DNA from: Microbacterium sp. LKL04
GTDB lineage: Bacteria; Actinomycetota; Actinomycetes; Actinomycetales; Microbacteriaceae
DNA: 64,000 nt
Assembly (NCBI RefSeq): GCF_900102005.1
Contig: NZ_LT627736.1
Coordinates: 1,116,001-1,180,000, forward strand
Direction of reading: 5' to 3'
Positions within the stretch are counted from its first letter, which is position 1. Every line of letters starts with the position of its first letter. Both the position numbers and the translations under genes were made by a program. Positions 59,783-64,000 of the stretch are shown piece by piece. Below the pieces are notes generated by a model that was given only the letters and a program-made list of their open reading frames with translations, had not been told where the DNA came from and did not search any database.

Positions 59783-62701
59783 TCAGTTCCCGTCGAGCTG
59801 GATGAGCCGGTCGAGGATGTTGGTGAGCTTTTCGTCTTCCTGGCCGTAGGTCGCCCAGTCGCCCTTCTGCATCGCGGCATCACGCGCCATCATGACGTCG
59901 CGAGCCTCCTGCAGGAGCCGAGCGGTCTCATCGCCGGTGCCGGCGGTCGGCGGCTCGGTGCCGTCGGTCGCCTCGGGGGACGGCGTCGCCTCGGGCGAGC
60001 CCGAGGGCGTCGGGGTGGTCCCTTCGTCACCCGCGGTCGCACCGGAGTCGCCGCCGAAGAGCTGGTCGAGCGCTTCTTGGAGCGTGTCCTCGAAGGCGAC
60101 CTCCTTACCGAACGAGACCAGGATCTTCCGAAGCTGCGGGAGCTGCGTCCCGCTCGAGGCCTGGACGAACACCGGCTGGACATAGAGCAGACCGCCGCCG
60201 ACCGGGAGAGTCAGCAGGTTTCCGTTACGGACATCGGACTGACCCTGTTGCAGAAGGTTGACCTCCCGCGCCACGGTGGCATTCGACCGGAAGTCGTTCT
60301 GCACTTGACCGGGTCCCGGGACCGAAACGTCAGCGCCGATCTCGAGCATGCGGAGCTTGCCGTAGTCGGCGCCCTTCTTCCCCTTCTCCGACCCTGCATT
60401 GGAGTCCACGGCCAGGTATCCGAGCAGGACGTTCCGCTCTCCGTCACCCTCCGACGCGGGGATGAACGAGGTGAACATCGAGAACGAGGGATTGTCCTGC
60501 CCGGGCATCTGCATCGTCAGGTAGTAGGGGGGCTGCAGGTTCGAGTTGTCCACCGGATCCTGCGGGGTCCGCCAGGCGTTGTCGCGTCGGATGAACGACT
60601 GCGCATCGTCGACGTGGTAGGTGCCGAGCATCGCGCGCTGCACCTTGAACAGGTCCGTCGGGTAGCGCACGTGGCTCATGAGGTCGCCCGACATCTCGCT
60701 GATGGGGCGGAGCGTCGAGGGGTAGACCTTCTGCCATGCCTGCAGCAGCGGGTCGGTCTCGTCCCACGCATACAGCTTCACCGAACCGTCGTAGGCATCG
60801 ACGGTCGCCTTGACGGAGTTGCGGATGTAGTTGATGTCATCGAGCGCCACCCGCGGCTGCGTGTTCGTCGTGTCCGAGATCGCATTCCGGAGGCTCACGA
60901 TCGACGAGTACGGGTAGTTGTTGCTCAGGGTGTACCCGTCGATGATCCACACGACGCGCCCGTCCACGACGCTCGGGTACGGGTCGCTGTCGAGCTCGAG
61001 GTACGGTGCGACCTTCTGAACGCGGTCCCGCGGGTTCCGGTCGTAGAGGATCTGCGAGTTGTCGTTGATCCCGTCCGAGAACAGGATGTCGGTGGACTGG
61101 AACTTCAGCGCGTACAGCAGCCGGTTGAAGGGGTTGCCGATGTCCGGTCCGCCGTTGCCGGTGAAGGTCGTCCGCGTCTGGTCAGACCCGTCCTCGCCGC
61201 GCGGGTAGTCCAGCTCGACGGGATCCGATCCCTTCGGGGCGCCGACGATCGAATACGGCGGCGAGTACTCACCGAAGTAGATCCGCGGCTCGTAGTTCTC
61301 GCTCTTGGTCAACTCGCCCGAGGTCGGGATGCCGCGCTCCATGAAGACGGGGTTGCCGTCATCGGTCCGCTCGTTGCCCTTCGCGGCGACGACGCCGTAG
61401 CCGTGGGTGTACACCAGGGTGTTGTTGTACCAGGACTGCGCGTTGCCCAGCTGGCCGAGGTTCAGCTCACGGACCGACACCACGGCATCCTGCGTCTTGC
61501 CCTCGATCTCGTAGCGATCGACGTCCAGCGGGTTCTGGAACTGGTAGTACGAGCGGTACTGCTCGAGCTGACGGACGGTGGGGCCGATGATGGCGGGGTC
61601 CATGATGCGCAGCGACGCGGTCGTGTCGGCGTCCGCCCGCAGCTGACCCTCTTCGGCCGTGGTCACCGCTTCGTAGTCGGTCTTCTCGAGTCCGTTGATC
61701 CCGTAGGCGAACTTCGTCGCGGCGAGGTTGCGGTCGACGAACGGCGCCTCGTACGTCTCGAGGTTCGGTGCGACCTGGAACTGGCTGACGGCCCACGGGT
61801 AGGCCACACCGACCACGAGGGACGAGACGATCAGGAGTGCGGTACCGATGAGGGGGAAGCGCCACCGGCCGATGATGGCCGTCACGATGAACAGCGCCGC
61901 GACGATGGCGGCGGCGATCGAGACGATCGCGAGACCCGGGATCACGGCGTTGACGTCGACGTAGCTGGCTCCCGTGAAACGGTCGCCCTGCGTCGTGAGG
62001 GTCTTGTAGCGGTCGAACCACAGGCTGACCGCCTGCACGGCCAGGTAGAGCGCCGCGACGACCGCCAGCTGGATGCGAGCCGCCTTCGAGATGCGCAGTT
62101 CACGCTGACCCACCCGGACCGAGCCGTAGAGGTAGGCGACGACCACCGTGACGAGGAGGCAGATGAGGAGCACCGCCGACGCGAAGCCGAGCACGATGCT
62201 GTAGAACGGCATCTGGAACAGGTAGAAGCCCGTGTCGAGACCGAACTCCGGGTCCTTCTGGCCGGTCGAGACGCCGTTGACCCAAAGCCACACCGTCTCC
62301 CACTGCGCCGACGCGGCGAACCCGGCGAAGAAGCCGAAGAACACCGGGATCCCCCACATCGCGAGGCGACGCAGGGGCTCGACGACCTCCTGGTAGTGGT
62401 CCAGCTGCGAGCTCAGTCGTGCGTACACGGGACGCAGGCGGTAGGCCAGCTGGATGGCTGCGAAGACGGGGACGGCCATCGCCACGAATCCGATGACGAA
62501 CATGACGACCCGCGCGGTCCACTGCGTCACGAGGACGCCGTCGAAACCGAGCTGCCGGTACCACTGCCAATCCGTGTACAGGTTCGCGAACGCGAAGAAC
62601 GCGATCACCAGCACAACCAACACGCCAACGGTGATGGCGATCGTGCGGCGGACAGGATTCGGAGGGGTGGACGTGGCCGGCCCGGCAGGTGTCGAGGTCA
62701 C
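59783..62701 (-). CDS. UPF0182 (COG1615) large membrane protein
   Basis: A 972-residue protein with about seven transmembrane helices in the first 330 residues, then a long extracytoplasmic domain. It matches the actinobacterial UPF0182 family of unknown function. Residues about 895-940 form an acidic Pro/Thr/Gly linker (TPTPSGSPEATPSPEATDG), followed by a helical C-terminus. The GTG at 62701 follows TAGGAT by 6 nt. It lies downstream of the PDZ-Lon protease gene on the same strand. Confidence 0.92.
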   Translation of the reverse strand: MTSTPAGPATSTPPNPVRRTIAITVGVLVVLVIAFFAFANLYTDWQWYRQLGFDGVLVTQWTARVVMFVIGFVAMAVPVFAAIQLAYRLRPVYARLSSQLDHYQEVVEPLRRLAMWGIPVFFGFFAGFAASAQWETVWLWVNGVSTGQKDPEFGLDTGFYLFQMPFYSIVLGFASAVLLICLLVTVVVAYLYGSVRVGQRELRISKAARIQLAVVAALYLAVQAVSLWFDRYKTLTTQGDRFTGASYVDVNAVIPGLAIVSIAAAIVAALFIVTAIIGRWRFPLIGTALLIVSSLVVGVAYPWAVSQFQVAPNLETYEAPFVDRNLAATKFAYGINGLEKTDYEAVTTAEEGQLRADADTTASLRIMDPAIIGPTVRQLEQYRSYYQFQNPLDVDRYEIEGKTQDAVVSVRELNLGQLGNAQSWYNNTLVYTHGYGVVAAKGNERTDDGNPVFMERGIPTSGELTKSENYEPRIYFGEYSPPYSIVGAPKGSDPVELDYPRGEDGSDQTRTTFTGNGGPDIGNPFNRLLYALKFQSTDILFSDGINDNSQILYDRNPRDRVQKVAPYLELDSDPYPSVVDGRVVWIIDGYTLSNNYPYSSIVSLRNAISDTTNTQPRVALDDINYIRNSVKATVDAYDGSVKLYAWDETDPLLQAWQKVYPSTLRPISEMSGDLMSHVRYPTDLFKVQRAMLGTYHVDDAQSFIRRDNAWRTPQDPVDNSNLQPPYYLTMQMPGQDNPSFSMFTSFIPASEGDGERNVLLGYLAVDSNAGSEKGKKGADYGKLRMLEIGADVSVPGPGQVQNDFRSNATVAREVNLLQQGQSDVRNGNLLTLPVGGGLLYVQPVFVQASSGTQLPQLRKILVSFGKEVAFEDTLQEALDQLFGGDSGATAGDEGTTPTPSGSPEATPSPEATDGTEPPTAGTGDETARLLQEARDVMMARDAAMQKGDWATYGQEDEKLTNILDRLIQLDGN

Positions 62702-62707
62702 ACCCTC

Positions 62708-62713
62708 ATCCTA
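62708..62713 (-). promoter_or_regulatory. Leaderless promoter -10 (TAGGAT) of the UPF0182 gene
   Basis: On the minus strand TAGGAT is followed by 6 nt (GAGGGT) and the GTG at 62701. The gene has its own promoter although the protease gene ends 79 bp upstream. Confidence 0.6.
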
Positions 62714-62779
62714 GGCGGCGGCTGTTGCGACCCGGCCTCGCCCCCGTGCGCTCTCGGCGGAATCGCAGGGGTGGCGCGC

Positions 62780-63904
62780 TCACCCCGCAGCGCAGACGGG
62801 CAGTTCGTCGACACCCGTGCCGGTCCGGATCGCGTCGAGCGCACCCAGCGAGTCGTCGAGCGTCGAGACGGGGACCACGCGGAGCCCGCTCGGGACATGT
62901 CCGACGACCTCACCGCAGTTCTCCTTCGGAGCGAGGAAGTAGCTCGCTCCGGCATCCCGCGCACCGTACAGCTTCTGTCGGATGCCGCCGATCGGACCGA
63001 TCGTGCCGGCCGCGTCGATCGTCCCCGTCCCGGCGACCTGCTCGCCGCCGTTGAGCTCGCCGGGTGTCAGGGTGTCGATGATCCCCAGCGCGAACATCTG
63101 ACCCGCACTCGGGCCGCCGATCCTGTCGAGCTGGATCGTGACGTCGATCGGGAAGTCGAAGTCGCGCTCGGTGGTGATCCCGATGATCCAGACCGGTCCG
63201 TCCTCCGACTCGGTGCGGGCCGGAGTGATCGTGACCGGGCGCTCCTCGCCATCGCGACGGATCACGAGGTCCACGGGCTCGCCTCCGCCGTCATTGATGA
63301 CGGACCGCAGCTGCGCCGTGTCTGTGATCGTCGTGCCGCCGGCGGAGACGATCTCATCGCCCACCTGGAGGATCCCCGTCGCGGGAGAGTCCTTCGGGAG
63401 GGCGCCCACCCCGACGTGCTCACGCACCGTGTAACCGAGCTGGGTGAGGGCGGCGGCGGTCGCTTCCTTCTGGGAGTCGACCATGAGCGCCGCGTTCTGC
63501 TCGTTCCGCTGCTCCGTCGTCGTCCCGGCGGGGAAGATGCTGTCGACCGGGAGGACCGCTTCGGCGGGGTCGAACCAGGCGAGCGCGAGCTCGAACCACG
63601 AGGGGGTCTGCTCGCGGTTCCCCAGGACCTGCACCGTCGTCAGGTCCAGCGCGCCTCCCGTCGGGTAGGTCTGGGCACCCGACACCGAGATCAGCGGGAC
63701 ATCCTCGCCCTCGGCGTTCTCGGCCGTCCCCAGCGTGTTGACCACGGGCCCCTGTCGCTGGATGACGTAGCCGGTCGGAAGGAAGCTCAGGACGAGCAGA
63801 GCGACGAGCGCGACGACGAGGGCCCAGACGCCGGCGGCGAACCGCCGCGAACGGGTGGAGGAGCGACGCTCGGCGCGCTCGGGTACAGGCGTGAAGAACG
63901 ACAC
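62780..63904 (-). CDS. Membrane-anchored PDZ-Lon (S16) protease, YlbL-like
   Basis: A 374-residue protein with one N-terminal helix (about residues 25-44), a PDZ domain (about 160-230; LPKDSPATGILQVGDEIVS) and a C-terminal Lon-type proteolytic domain with the Ser266 (GPSAGQM) and Lys311 (GIRQKLYG) dyad. Related YlbL proteins act in envelope quality control. GGAGGAAGGA precedes the start. A possible -10, TACGCT on the minus strand, lies near 63986-63991, giving a leader of about 80 nt. Confidence 0.9.
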   Translation of the reverse strand: MSFFTPVPERAERRSSTRSRRFAAGVWALVVALVALLVLSFLPTGYVIQRQGPVVNTLGTAENAEGEDVPLISVSGAQTYPTGGALDLTTVQVLGNREQTPSWFELALAWFDPAEAVLPVDSIFPAGTTTEQRNEQNAALMVDSQKEATAAALTQLGYTVREHVGVGALPKDSPATGILQVGDEIVSAGGTTITDTAQLRSVINDGGGEPVDLVIRRDGEERPVTITPARTESEDGPVWIIGITTERDFDFPIDVTIQLDRIGGPSAGQMFALGIIDTLTPGELNGGEQVAGTGTIDAAGTIGPIGGIRQKLYGARDAGASYFLAPKENCGEVVGHVPSGLRVVPVSTLDDSLGALDAIRTGTGVDELPVCAAG

Positions 63905-64000
63905 GCGGGTCCTTCCTCCGGTGCTCGTTCGCGACCGGCGTACACGGGACGTCTCCCGCTCGGACCGGGCGGAGAAAACCTGCGACTAGCGTAGAACGAG

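Noticed and set aside
59735..63994. A 1419-codon open frame on the plus strand
   Set aside because: It is antisense to the UPF0182 and PDZ-Lon protease genes, is Arg/Val/Asp-rich with no recognisable domain, and arises from high-GC third positions of the real genes.

Overview
The window is 64 kb of high-GC chromosomal DNA from an actinobacterium, most likely a Microbacteriaceae member close to Microbacterium. This is inferred from the C50-carotenoid gene order, the SsrA tag, the short ATGA/GTGA gene junctions, the frequent GTG starts and the heptamer GGATGCC/GGCATCC, which recurs throughout. Nothing resembling a prophage, insertion sequence, CRISPR array or plasmid is visible.

Layout. 1-3.8 kb: a CoA-transferase pair and the start of a thiolase gene, opposite an IclR regulator, then an MerA/lipoamide-dehydrogenase-like flavoprotein. 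3.9-7.1 kb: a four-gene osmoprotectant (OpuC/ProU-type) ABC importer, followed by a tightly overlapping unit (glycosyltransferase, EEP-family hydrolase, membrane protein, DUF2945) to 9.5 kb. 9.7-12.4 kb: corA, tRNA-Lys, a HisN-like phosphatase and a lipoprotein. 12.4-21.7 kb: the trans-translation and cell-division block ssrA, smpB, ftsX, ftsE, prfB. It is split by a Nudix/zinc-ribbon-SDR pair and by an operon for a DUF4397 surface protein, a class F-like sortase, a SigK-like sigma factor and an RskA-like anti-sigma factor. 21.7-27.4 kb: an MFS transporter and a Tad pilus operon (tadA-tadB-tadC-pilin-like-tadE-tadE-tadG-like).

27.5-32.9 kb: tRNA-Leu, DedA, the Ku/LigD end-joining pair arranged divergently, a decayed glyoxalase gene and a CDF metal exporter. 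33-36.8 kb: rdgB-rph-murI, opposite nicotinate phosphoribosyltransferase, then DUF3039. 36.9-39.7 kb: a two-gene ABC exporter whose ATPase carries a repetitive acidic Pro/Glu arm. 39.9-49.3 kb: an envelope-polymer region with a LicC-like nucleotidyltransferase, an O-acyltransferase, three CDP-glycerol glycerophosphotransferase-family proteins (one fused to a GT4 glycosyltransferase) and a GT2 enzyme. 49.3-53.6 kb: an HtrA protease, an aminotransferase, a nitrilase-family amidase, DUF6328 and initiator tRNA. 53.6-59.8 kb: a MarR-family regulator opposite idi-crtE-crtB-crtI-crtYe-crtYf-crtEb, a complete route to a C50 carotenoid, with a perfect operator palindrome between them. 59.8-64 kb: a UPF0182 membrane protein and a PDZ-Lon (S16) protease.

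A recurring theme is the leaderless promoter. About eighteen first genes have a TANNNT -10 hexamer 5-8 nt before the start codon and usually no Shine-Dalgarno sequence. This fixes several start codons and places two regulatory palindromes directly on start codons.
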